From Lethocerus indicus (taxonomy: Eukaryota > Arthropoda > Insecta > Hemiptera > Belostomatidae), in contig JACDQD010000006.1 of assembly GCA_019843655.1 (NCBI GenBank), positions 10,780,034 to 10,844,033 of the forward strand: 64,000 nt of DNA. The letters are read 5' to 3'. The translations under genes and the position numbers were made by a program. Shown piece after piece: positions 37,101 to 49,396 of the stretch. Within the stretch, counting starts at the first letter, position 1. The number at the start of each line of letters is the position of its first letter. Under the pieces are notes generated by a model. That model worked only from the letters and a program-made list of their open reading frames with translations, was not told the origin of the DNA and searched no databases.

Positions 37101-40100
37101 CGCACATTGAAGATATAAAAAAGGGACTGTCGGCGCCGAGCCGTCGCTTCATTTGTATGCGATTGGCCTATTCCCGATTGCCTTATGCAAATCCGGTTAC
37201 TTAAAACTCTCGCAGCAGTCAGATGCAACTGTTTGTCCAACATGTATCCATACGCAGGAGTAGGTGTCGTATGATTTTGGCCTGCGTTCAAAAATCGACT
37301 TGTTTTGTAACTTGTTTTTTGATTGCATTTCTCTTTTTATCCGACGTCGCCGTATAAATACTTGAATTAAAATAGACACTTATATAAGTTTGTTTTCGAC
37401 GTTATATAAAATATTCATATGTTCGTTCGTAGTGACATACCTATTCGTTTATCATTTGCTTCCAAAGCGATCAAACTACATTTTATTCGGTAATGCTACG
37501 TAATAGTTCACTTAAATATTTGTTTCAGTTACATCGTCGCTACCTTCAGTTATGATGATAACAGGATTCCGGAAGGTTTGAAATATCATCATTCTCCAAC
37601 AGTTGCACTGTTAGTGCTGAAAAGGAATTTTTCCAAATGACTCTCCGCCTTCTGGCGAAAATGAGGTGAGCAGCCAAAACCAGAGACAGAAGATCGAAAG
37701 AATTATGATAATTGTTTTAATGTAACTGTTGAATGTATATTGTTCATGCAAGGTACTTTCGCTTATAAAACATTCTCTAGAAGCCATATTTATATTCTTG
37801 AAACCTGCCGCAGCGCTATGAGCACTCAAGAAGTAAAATTCCTCTTAAGCCACGGACATTAGGTAAAATAAAACAGAAGTTGCCACGGCTAAAAATAAGG
37901 TACTTGTTGTGCTAACGAATTATTTCAAAACGAAACAGTCCACGGGATACATTGTGCCAGGGTTTGAGATCGCTGCACGAAACTATAATAGCCGGGGGTT
38001 GGTTGGAGACGAAGGGAAGAACAAATTCAGGTAACGCGTGTCCGTTCCTCCGGGTTGGGATTTCGCCTCATCACAATTCATGTCTCAGCGGCGGCCCCAT
38101 TAGTCTTCATTTGGGAGGGCAAAGTTTTTTCCTCCTTCTTTCCCCTACTAGCAGGCGAAGGCACCCCACGATCGCGGTACGAGGACACAGGGCTATGGCG
38201 GCTCTCCGGAAGGGTAGAAAACGCTCCGAGAACGAATTGCGTACACGAGGGGGGGGGTTATTTTTTCCCACCGATTCACAGGTGCTGCCCCACGCCTCCA
38301 CCTGGCCGAGCCGAACCCCAACCTTAAGTTGGGTCATCCAAGTTGGAAATTTCATTAAATAATATTATAGTATTGAAATTTATTTAGTCCTACAGAGATG
38401 AAGGAGGAAGTACAGTTTTTGAGGAAGATTCTCTTCAGTAAATCACACTTCTGACTGGCTCAGACTTTCGGTTGTGATACCTTATCCTTTATGGGCGACT
38501 AAAAGACCGTCACGTGGAGGCGGAAGGAAAAAATCTTCCTATTACGGGATGTTTCTTCCAATAACTTCCCAAAGACATTTCTCCTTCCGTAGCAGTTCGA
38601 CGCTTCTCCTGTTGAAACATTTAATGTTCCCCATTATCGCATCGGCCCCGGACATTCTGTCAAAATGAAGCTGAATCATCCGGGAAAGAACCCGAACGCT
38701 GTAGATTTCAATCTCCGTCACAACTCGGTGCGATAAATAAAAAATGGAGCCTAAATTCATTCGATTGTTATTATATTCGTAATCAGACGAAAATTCATTT
38801 AAGTTCGAGGCGCTGTGGTAAATAAAATAACACCCGTGTCACTTTTGATTATGTATTTAATGTTGATTGTAACGGTGACAGTACTGACTGGAGGCTACAT
38901 CGGCTGTCGGCAGGAGTATAAAACTCAAATACTGAATAGTTTAAACAGGTCTACTTACGGGATGTGCATTCTAACGGCCCTATACTCAAATGTGATTATC
39001 AAATAAAATATATTTGGTTGAGAATGCTTGAACAAATGCGTTTTTATGGCCATTGAATATTGATTCAAGACATTGGAGCCGAGGTAATTTCGAAAATTTG
39101 GCCAGGTGAAGGCCATTCCAGGTGTAAGTGCTCTACCCAAATTTCGAGATTGTAATGGAAATTCCCCCACGGGCGTATTACCATTGGGAAAACCCGATTG
39201 AAGGGGAGGCGAGCAAATCCCCGCAAGTACTTGTTCCCATTGAATGTATGAATGTACACTGTTTTTTCTCTTTTTTCTCCACCGTTCACGAACCAGTAGC
39301 GGGCTGGCAGGCAACAAAACGCACCAGTTAGTTTTGAGATGAGCGGGGCGATTGCGGCCTCATTGTTGCCGGTAATCGGATAGCCCTCCCGGTTTGACTA
39401 ATGTCCCCATCGGACGCGGTCGCATCGTCGAGTTTGTTACAAATGTATTGTATTACTGGCTTGTACTCTACTCGGGGGCCCTATCTCAGGCCGATCGCAT
39501 CTGCCCGGCGCGGCTCGATGCGGTCGCGCCGCGGCCCCGAACCCGCACCGACAGAAACTTTAGACCCGGTATTTTTTGGACAGATGCCCCGTCTCCCGGA
39601 AAAATCTGTTTTTTCCCTTTTGTAATTTATCGCCGTATATCTGTATCCTACTTTGCCTAGGCGTCTGTTAGAAACATTTCGGGCTTTGTGGTTTCTCTCA
39701 ATGGTATTTCACCTTATGGCGGCATTAATCCCTCGCCGCAAATTCAAAGTGCAAGATACAATGCAGCACCGAATGGTCGTTCAAAGTATCATAATCGGTT
39801 CGTATATCAGTGTTCACTCAAAGAAGAGAAAAAAAGCCCGTTTGAACGGAATAGACGTACGGACAATGGGAATATAGTTTGACATTTCTGCACATACCAG
39901 TATAATATGAATTGTACCATTTATGGCAGCACAATATCTCCCGAACGATGACCTAGATCAATCACAGAGCATCTAAACGACCACTTATTATAATTGCTGC
40001 GAAACATTTGAAAATATGTGAGGAGAAAACGTTCAAGCTGTGCTCGTGTATGTCCTCGTGAAGGGTTAATTATCCCTCCGAATCCTCCCAATTGTCCAAA

Positions 40101-40757
40101 CGGACGACGGGGATTAAACCGGGCGGCGGTACGACAATTAGAACCGGACAAACTCGTCCGGTCCACCCGGCGACCCATTAGCCGAGGTTCATCCCCCTAC
40201 CTGGGGAAGAACGAGTAGTAGCCGTAAAGTATTGGGGCGCGAGGGGTAAGGACTGCCGGTAACCAAACACTCGTGGACACTTGATTGCGATTGCAGATTA
40301 AATCGAGTGAAAGAAAAGGAAAAAGGAGAAAGAAGGGTGGGGTAGATAGGGGAGATGGTAGATAGCGCTTGGGGCAGGCTCTCGGCCACTAATCCCCCGC
40401 CGCTGTTGGTAAACCGGCCTCCTGTGACAACCGTCCGAGGAGCCCTGAAGACCGGCCCTAAGAAAACATTGACGATTCCCCGCCCCGATAATTGCCGGCA
40501 AACAAACAATACTCGGCAGAACCCTTTTGTGGTCTGGACACGTTTTGAAAGGGGACGTCCGCCTCTCTCTCTCCCTGGACGAGTTGTATTCGGGAAAACA
40601 TCGGACAAATTGGAGACCATTGTCCGGCGATCGGTGGCCCCTCCTCGCCTCCTGCGACAGGAACGCCTCTAAGGACGCCCTGTTAAGGGACTACACTTAA
40701 CCGAATTATAGGTTACTACCTAAATAACTATAAACCGGAAGTACAGAAAGAAGATCG
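36476..40757. other. Intergenic sequence, no gene recognised
   Basis: A long (TA)n tract and GC-rich patches at 38.0-38.3 and 39.4-40.2 kb are the main contents. A frame at 38,815-39,006 would encode a hydrophobic segment, but it lacks an ATG at its left end, splice support and homology that I can recognise. Confidence 0.5.
37012..37100. repeat. (TA)n microsatellite, the longest in the window
   Basis: About 89 bases of AT repeat with one interruption (TATGTATA) near 37,083. Assemblies often collapse or extend such tracts, so its length should be read with caution. Confidence 0.95.
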
Positions 40758-40851
40758 AGGTTCAATTCGAGTGGGAAAATGGTTATGTATAACGCGATTA
40801 GGTTCAATTCGAGTGGGAAAATGGTTATGTATAACGCGATTAGGTTCAATT
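40758..40851 (+). repeat. 42-base tandem duplication with partial third unit
   Basis: Two exact 42-base units (40,758-40,799 and 40,800-40,841), each beginning AGGTTCAATTCGAGTGGG, are followed by the first ten bases of a third. Perfect identity shows a recent duplication. It is not inside any recognised gene. Confidence 0.97.
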
Positions 40852-43800
40852 AATTGAATTAATTGCAAACAATCCTAGAGGTGGAATTTAATTTTCATGA
40901 AATATCGTAGCTTATTTATAAGCATTTTGTGAAATGCGGACGAATCCAACAAATATACGGAAATCCGCCTTCGTGTTTGTTCTGCAGAACATAATAATGG
41001 GAGCTATTTCGGTAAACATAGGTGAATATTTGTGAACCCGAAACCCAGATGCTTCACACCTGGTCTGCAGGAAGAATGTACTCGAAGAGGCTAACAAGCA
41101 TTGAATGGACCCATTCAAATATTCTGAAAATACATTTTGACGGATATGGGAAAAATGGACCGCACCACTGCGACCTGGGGATGCTGACTTCCCCATTAAT
41201 AATTCCTTTCGGTATTTAATTTTAAATTTATCTCTTACTTCTCTTATATATCTAGATAGCGTGTTAAACTATTCGAACAAGTCTATAATATTTACTATAC
41301 AAATTAGGTCGCGTCAGTACCCTCTAGAGGCTACATTTCTTAGGCTCGGTGACGATCATCTAATACTTGTTGACAATATCTCATATATTGTTCCAACATT
41401 ACGCTCGAATCCTTTATGATACTTTAGAGCCTTTAAGGTGCTTACTAGGCAAATTTCCTTTTCTAACGATCACAAATAAGCGGTCAATAATAACGCCGTG
41501 ATTGACCTAGAATGTGATTGAAATAAATGGCACGTTCGCCGATTAAATATTTGTAATTGGGATTAAACAGATGGCTAGGTTCGTCGGGTCGGGAAATGTG
41601 TTTTCGCTAATCATGCGGGACTCCTCGCGGTCTGAGGAAACCAATCTCGGTCGAGAATGACGTCTATTGAGAGGTCGAACACCTGTGTCGGAGATATTGC
41701 CGGCATTGTCGGTGGATCGGGCTGTCGGTCTTTAACTCGGGTGAAACCACAGAAAGGGAGTCCCGCCTGCGGTGTTCCCTCGGCGTACTCTCTCCCTCTC
41801 TGGGCCGCTGACGTGGCGGATGACGCGATTGTTTCTTGTGCTCCGGCCGGCGTGACTGGGCACCGGCTCGAGGAGGGACTCATTGGCTCCGATCCGCCCG
41901 ACAAATTACAGGGGGCCCCGCGGGTGACGTCCACCGCCCGACAGTTACACCTTCGGAAGCGGCGGCTCCCTATCCCCATTCAACGACGCTTTTCTAAAAC
42001 CTCCCCCTTTTGAAATCGCTTAGATTCGACGCCCCCCCGGTCATTATCGCGACCGGGCGGCCCCGTCCGTCCGAGGATCAACACATCATGTTTTGTGCCG
42101 TAGCCCGAATGTGCGCCCATTGTCTACCTAGGTGTTTTACTATGCCTCTGTTGGAAGGGCTAAAGTATCGCTTTCTACTCGGAAATCGTGCGCCCCAACA
42201 TTGACTAAATTGAGGCCTCGACTAATGACGAATCATCGAGCCGATCACGCCTCCTTTACGAAACTATTATTACTACCCGTAAATGGTGGACCATTGTACC
42301 GGTACGTCGCATACCATTTCTGAAACTTAACCTTTACGTTTTATATACGATAATTATTAGAAATAAAAAACACCCGAAAGGGAGAAGGAAACCATTACAA
42401 CTTTACTGTTCTGAGTTTTTTATATGGAAAGGAAACATAAGCGCAATTATTATAAAACAAATACTGGTTGAACCCTACGTAGATTTACTGTGTCACCCTT
42501 TCGACGAACATCCCCCATAGTATTAAGATGGCGGCGCTTTAAATTCATCAGTCTGTCAAGTCCCGTGTTTTGCAGTTGAGCCCACTTCGGCCAGATGGAT
42601 CTGTCACTTATAGAGGGGCAATTTTCTAGATTACACGTACTCCCCGCGGCTCCCTCTCCTCTGTTTTGATATGTATATTAGCCGTTAGGCGGCTGCGGAT
42701 CTGCAACAATGGCGGCGTTCAGCGGCGGAGCCTCCCCTCAGGGAGCCTCTGTGCAAACACAAACTAGCGGCCTACTCGATATTATGACAGTGGAACGGGA
42801 AACTGTTCCCGTCTCACCCCTCGGGCGCACAATGAGTCCCCTCGGTGCGCCTCTCAGCGTACTCTTCTGTATAAATCAAGTTTTCGGACAGTTCCGCGCT
42901 ATATTTCACCAACGCCGGCGACCGGGCAACGGAAATAAGTGCGGACAATAGGGCGCACCTCAGAGGGGGAGATTCCTTTACCTCACAGTTCATTCGGCCG
43001 AATTATCGCCTCGGTTTACACTCCATTCATTGCACGGGCCGACAATGTGAAACCGAAATAAAGAGAAACGTCCGAAGACTTAATCAGCGAAGGCGACGGC
43101 TGTTCCCCGGTAGGAAAATATCTCCGATCTGCCCATCCCTACAGACCCATATACATCGACCACACAGCAGGCACGCCGTAAGCATAAGGGAGCCATCATA
43201 ATCATAATCTGGTTACGTCAACGGCCTTTGAAGTTTCCGATTGATACTTATGTATAAAAGGGTATCGCATATCCGAACTACAGACGTAGTTTTGTCCATT
43301 AGACCGGCAAGTTAAGACACCGTTATGCTCATTATTTGTGACAACCCTGTCATTCCGGTGTTTATCTAAATAAAAATAAAAATCTAATAAAAAAATCGAA
43401 AGTCAATCAACGATAGAAACTAATAAAACTGAAGGAATTTTATAAGGCGCTGTACTATGAATGACGGCGTAAAATTGGTGACAGTCCAGAAACCAAACCG
43501 AGTTAAACAAAACACAAAAGTACAATCAAAGCAATGAGACAGAAACATCTGGGGACCACCAACCGTTACCGCTGTCCCAATTCAGGACTCTTCGCGGCCG
43601 CGGCAGGAAATCGTCAATTCCTGGAGCGGACAAAAGCGGGTCTCCGTGTGCGGGCGTAAACAGCCATTATCGAGTTGACCCCCGCCGACAGACAATGGAG
43701 GATTGTGTCCCAATTAACCGATTCGAGGGGTAGACCCCCTCCACAATCCCCTGTTAGCCAGCCCGCAATAATAAACTGTATCCAGTTGCATAAAGCTGTT

Positions 43801-44282
43801 TCTGCTTTGAGGGCCCCTCGTATCTGTTGGCCGGGATTTGTCTGTAACCGGATCCCCCGGGACCCAGACAACGCGGTCGTGCCTCTTAATCCCCGATCGA
43901 CAGCCACCCGCGGCTTTTGCCCCCTGCCCCCCCCCCCCCGGACCAATATTATGCTTCGGGGTTATGTCATCAAATCCTTTTAACGGATTCTTTTCGAAAA
44001 ACCCCAGAGCGAGCCGTTAGGAATTAGTTTCTACCGAACAGATAGAATATAGGATGCTTTTTGTGATTAGGCTCAGGTTTTACGTACGACCTCGTTTTAA
44101 TTTGTTACAGCCAACGATCTTGTTGAAAATGTTTTAAAGAACGATTTAATCCACCGCGATAGTATTTCTGTATATTTGACTAGATTTGTTCTCCTCAGCC
44201 TCTGGACGTTAATGCCAAGTACGTTTCCAATGCGTTATACTTCTGTCAATTACTTGTCCACAGAATGCGCGAGTGATGTAGG
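40852..44282. other. Intergenic sequence with GC-rich blocks, no gene recognised
   Basis: GC- and CpG-rich blocks occupy 41.6-42.1, 42.5-43.2 and 43.6-44.0 kb, with a poly-C run near 43,927-43,939. Open frames of 60-122 codons on both strands overlap each other in antisense, as expected of stop-poor GC-rich DNA, and carry no motif. Confidence 0.5.
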
Positions 44283-44530
44283 TAAGGCCAAAAATAATTT
44301 TACTTTTGTTGAAATATGAGAAAAAATGAGAGCAAGGGCGATAATCCGCTGCAAGGCCTCGCATTGTTAAGGAAGGCAGATTGAAATTGCAAGGTTTGCT
44401 CTAGGGATAATGCTACTTTATAATATTTTCTTTTCAAGAACGCCCGACAGAAATCTGCTGCGAACGTGAACAGGTAAAAAGTAGACGAGTTCTGTTCAGA
44501 TCTTGTATTCCATATTTCACAAACTGAAAA
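44283..44530 (+). repeat. Duplicated non-coding block, copy A
   Basis: This block aligns base by base with 49,143-49,396. Shared landmarks in the same order are GAAATATGAG, AAGGGCGATAATCC, AAGGCCTC, CATTGTTAA, GGCAG, TTTGC, GGGATAAT, ATAATATTTTCTTT, GACAG, and a TTGACAGG/GTGAACAGG segment. There is no shared open frame, so conservation is not of protein type. It may be a regulatory module duplicated locally or two copies of an undescribed low-copy repeat. Confidence 0.8.
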
Positions 44531-47500
44531 ATACTAGGGAAATTAGAGCCCCTTCTGTTCATCTGAATGCACACAACTTAAAATGTGCAGAAGGCGTCCT
44601 TTCAGTCCATTCAAACTTAAGAACTAACAAATTCGGATTGAAAATTTTCGCTCTACATACTTTGAAATTGAGTTTATTGACATAAAACATTCAACATATT
44701 GTTATTAACTAACAGTAGTATAACAGAACACCCTGGAATGACTCGCTTTGGACCTTGTTTTTTTATTTCCCTGCTAGAACATCTTCTTAATTATGCATAA
44801 TTGCATGTTATTTTTCATATCAGCGTGTCATAAACTATATACTACTGTGATTGAAATTCCCTGTATTTAGTGCCAGTATATAGCATTGCCCCTTTAGGAC
44901 ATTCGGTTCCTGGACCCAATAGCCGGCACATTATTAGTAGCAGTAATTCATTCGACGGAAGCAATAAAACCGCAATCGTTTTAGGCGTGTAATTCACAGC
45001 CATTCGGGCGTCGAGTGTTAACGCCCAACCGGCGAATGGTTTCCCACAACAATATATCGGAACCCCGTTCCCAGGCGAATTCTGCTCGGCAGAGAGCACG
45101 GCAAAATAACCCCGTTTATTGAGACATTATATTTGGGAGGTCGCAAAAAGGGTTCGGGTCCCCGGCTATAAATATCGTTTTAATATCCGATAAAAAGGGC
45201 TCCCGCGAATCGCCGGGTGACGAAAATCCGCGGGTTGAGGGCTTGATTTATTGAGGGTTGGTGGCGACTCCTCCCCGTATTACACGGCCTTTTGTTCGAA
45301 ACGGCCCCGATATTTATGGGGGGAGGGGCACATACGACACGGGCACCGATACTTTTATTTATCGGGGAAGAGGTGGTCCCGATCCACAGATCCGGTGTAA
45401 CGGTACATTGGGACCGAGGCCAAATAAATAATGTTCGTTTAGTGAAAAGATACACAGAAAAGTGGAAACCGGTCCAAAATATGGACAAGTCATTGAGCTA
45501 CGACATGTTCCATAAAAATTATTATATTATTTTTATAGAAATAAATATTGGCAGAAATGCCCTAGAATATCCTATTCTACACAAGCGACAGGAAATTGTG
45601 TATCACATATTTGATTCATGAAATATGTCGCACTAAATTTATTAGGCTTAATACCATGGCAGTTGGCTCCTGTTTCCCTTATTCGAAGGGAGGGTTTCAA
45701 TGTATCCGGCAAATATTTTTGGTCGACTGGACTAAGACAGGTAATCCGGCGCCCGGTGTTTACCCAAGTGGCCCGGGGGCTAACCCCATCTCTAAGCCCG
45801 GAGAAGCAGTTCCTCCTAACCAAACTTCCCGTCAATGCGGGGTACGTCCCCACCGGGGCCGGCATTGTACTGATGGCCCCGGGGCTTTGTAACCATTCAG
45901 GGATTACAACGGTTGCGCGACAATGCTCGCCGGTGCCCCGGCCAACCGGTGATCGTATCACCGACGTTATCTAGCCCGTTCCATCGGCGGTCTTAAGATT
46001 CACCGATTGTGTGGACGGCTCACGTGAGACATAATGACAACTAATCCAGTTAAGGGCCATTTAAAAATAATTGCGAACGCCCGCTTGACGCGGGGAGGTC
46101 AGGACCTTTGAAAAGTGTTAAACGAATGCCATGCTTGAATTTAACAGAGGTATTCGTACCTCACATATAAATATAAATACTTAATTTATATTTTCGGTTT
46201 TCGGATGAGGAATCAAGATAAACCAACTACAATCGTTCATGATAGAATTTTACAACACAAACATTCGCAGTCCAGTTTAAGCCTTTCATATTCCACGGGC
46301 CCTTAATCTGTAGTTTTAATCTTTGGAATAACCGGACTCAAAAATTACAGCGGCTCAACCAGCCGGCTGCAATAATGGCCGGCTCTGAATGGCGTGTTAT
46401 GTTATGTTGCTGACAGTTTGAGGGATGTGCGGATGGATGGGGTTAGTCCGACGGGGGACCACTTCGGTAAACATGTCGAATTATCCGGCCGCTCGCTACC
46501 TGTCTTAGGCCGGCCGAGCAAAAATATTTGCCGATTATTTGGAAACCGTTCAGAGCGACAAAAGGGCCTCCAGCCGATAGTTTTTTTTATGGCTTTCCCA
46601 GTAACCCCTTTTAGAAAGTATTTTCCTCGGCTCAGATTTGAGAGGCTGAAGATTACTATTTCTCTACATTATTGCCGAGATTTGTTGGCACCATTTGGGA
46701 TTTCAATAGGCGTCAGAAAATTGACAGTACTTTCCCTTTATGAATACGTGACGATTGTATGCGTGTGTTATACGGGTCCAGCAAATCCACGGGCCCAATA
46801 TGTGCGTATGTGTGTGTTTGATTCGCTCAGTAATTTATGGAATTCAAATGTTCCCACATTCCGAAACCTCAATGCTTCTCGACATTTTCGGATTGAATAT
46901 TGTAGTGCTCTCACCGAGGGCACTGCATTAATTCATTGGAATGCAACAGTCCCGATACGGGATCTGTGGGTTGAAAATGATAAAAAAAAATATACCACGT
47001 AAAGGCAGGTTTCCCGACTCATGACACTGAAAGCGAGGGATAAATTAGCGTGAATGTCTCTTTACAGAAATATGATAATCATTATCTGTGCACCCGAGAC
47101 TGAATGAGAATCAAGTTTTCATATGTTTATGAGCCGGGTGAACGCCGCATGGTGGCCTCTTCGACAAAGGAGCGACGCGGCTCCTGCCGACCGAGCCCAG
47201 AGATTGTTCAATTTCTATAGAATACATCACAACTGGAATAGGTCATTCCAGCCGATAATAACGGAAATTCCGCCCAACAACCTACTGTTTGGTTTCCCCC
47301 CTACTTTTGGAGGGGCCCCGATTACACGATGCGAGAACACCGGGCCCCATTCAGCTACATGCAAAAATTGTCGGCGAAACACGATATATCAAGGATCGAA
47401 TACTGAGTCCTGACTGTTGATGAATGCCTGCTGTCCAGAGTTCAGACCAGAGCCAGTTCACGATTTATACGGCATAACGGGGACTCCTCAAATGCGATCC

Positions 47501-49142
47501 CTTTTGTCGTGAAATAATTTAAAATTAAAATTAAGTTCAAACTTGCGTCTTTCAGCCTCTTTAAAATTGTTTACATTAATTTCAGTTTATTTTTGGTATG
47601 TTATACCACTGTTAAATTTAATATAGATTGCAGAGACAAATGAGTCCTATAATTGATATGCGGCAGCAAACCTGGAGTCTCAAACAGAAATACGACTAAT
47701 TCATTGCCAGAAACCCTGTTGCACATTTTCTTGCTTAAAAATAAATAAATAAATAATATGAAATGTAATAATATTCTTGCAGCCACGGGCGTCAATTAAG
47801 AAGTAAAATTGAGAAGATTCATTGAATGATCAAGATTACAAGAATGGGTTGTCATGTCCTAATATCTGACTAACGCTAAATAATATCTGACTAAATGACA
47901 ATGATTTTACTGGAATTAAAAACTTGCTTCTAATAAATACTTGCGATGAAGGCAAGTTTGATGTTGGCAATGCAGTATGAACAGATACGATTGCAGTCCT
48001 AGAAGATAGAACAGAGCTAATTATTCCGAAATGTACAGTATAGTTTTAGTGAGTCACGGAATTAACGCACGATAAAAACGTTGATCCCGATAATGGAGTC
48101 AGTGTACATGATGATGGGGTAGGGGGACCAGGGGGGAGACATCAGACGAGCCGGTCGTTACACAAATGGAACCACGAGACCGTAATAAGCTTCGTTAGCT
48201 ATGTTAAACACGACTCTCCCCCTCCCGCCTTACGGTCTGCGGGGAGGATCCGGTACTAGGGGGCGGGGGCGGCTATAATAACGGAGTCAGAGAGAGGAAA
48301 GAACGAGAGAAGAGAAGAGGAAAGGCAAAGAGTGCCGCGGGGAAATAGAGGCGGAGCGGTGCGAATCGGGGCTTATAGAGAGAGAGGCGCGGACACAACA
48401 GACAAGGGTGTGAGAGAGAGAGAGAGAGTGAGTGAGAGGGTGATGGAGAGACGTGGAGGGAGGGAGAGAGTGAGTGAGTTAGAGGGGACGGGGATTAGCA
48501 TTAGAATAGACCGGTAATATTTACAAACTGGGTTGGAGAGCAGATGCACGGGAGGGGGTCCCGGATCACAATGAGGCTGTCCCCCCACCCGGCATCATAC
48601 CCCTCTTCTATTTTTGTTATCAACGTTTGCGGTACTAACTCACCCCCGCCACCCGATACTAACCCCACCCCCTATCCACTAATCGTTTCTGGCCACAACA
48701 ACCCCCGCACTGTTGTGAACAAGTCATCCCTTTGCTGTCCCCTGACTAATCCTTCATACGACTGTCTCATGAATGTCTGGAGAGTAGCATGTGTTCTAGA
48801 GGAGGGGAATCATCCGGGCGATAGACTCCTAATACTAATTATGGCTTATAACCTGACAACCCTATTCAGGATAACTGTAGCCTAGACACTCTCTTCTGCC
48901 GAAATATTATTGTTTCAACTAACAAATATAATATTTAGTTAAAAATATGCAGGATATAATAGGTGATAATAGGATTATAACTGTAACACACTTACTGCAT
49001 CGCAGGTATTTGAGCATTTTGACCTTCAGGGAGTGTTAAATATGTAATAATTTGTTGTAATATGGAAAATTATGACACTAAGCGAAATTATCGCACATTG
49101 TATCGGAAATATCTTTAGAAAGAACATTCGAAAAACGGTATT
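44531..49142. other. Intergenic sequence, no gene recognised
   Basis: GC-rich blocks at 45.1-46.0 and 46.4-47.4 kb alternate with AT-rich DNA. A frame of 202 codons at 46,394-47,002 is the longest in the window but begins with GTG, shows no motif and fits the longest run expected by chance. A short direct duplication of TAATATCTGACTAA occurs near 47,860-47,897. Confidence 0.5.
48256..48500 (+). repeat. Purine-rich tract with (GA)n core
   Basis: The plus strand is strongly GA-rich over roughly 240 bases, with an uninterrupted (GA)n core near 48,412-48,427 and repeated GAGTGAGTGAG units. Known possibilities for such tracts include GAGA-factor binding and triplex formation; neither can be shown here. 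Confidence 0.8.
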
Positions 49143-49396
49143 GGTTGAGCCAAAGAAGAAATGCCCGTGAAATATGAGCGAAATTGAGCGTGCCAAGGGC
49201 GATAATCCTCGGGAAAGGCCTCCATTGTTAACGCCGGCAGCGTGAAAAGTGCTCACAGTTTGCGCTGGGGATAATTCAACTCGATAATATTTTCTTTCCA
49301 GCAGAGTAAGACAGACATTTTTAACTGACGTTGACAGGAAAATAGTACGGAATGTTTTGTTCGATACAAAATTCCGGGATTCGGTTTTCAAAAAAT
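49143..49396 (+). repeat. Duplicated non-coding block, copy B
   Basis: This is the partner of 44,283-44,530, in the same orientation about 4.86 kb away. The CGATAATCC and GGGATAAT boxes are kept in both copies at similar spacing, while the sequence between them has drifted. GATAA cores can be GATA-factor sites, but that is inference only. Confidence 0.8.

Noticed and set aside
42709..42951. GC-rich ATG frame starting with an alanine-rich peptide
   Set aside because: The composition follows the local GC island, there is no motif, and neither a donor nor a downstream exon is evident.
46394..47002. Longest open frame of the window, 202 codons on the plus strand
   Set aside because: It begins with GTG, has no domain motif, signal peptide or splice context. 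With several thousand stop-to-stop intervals in six frames, roughly one frame of this size is expected by chance.
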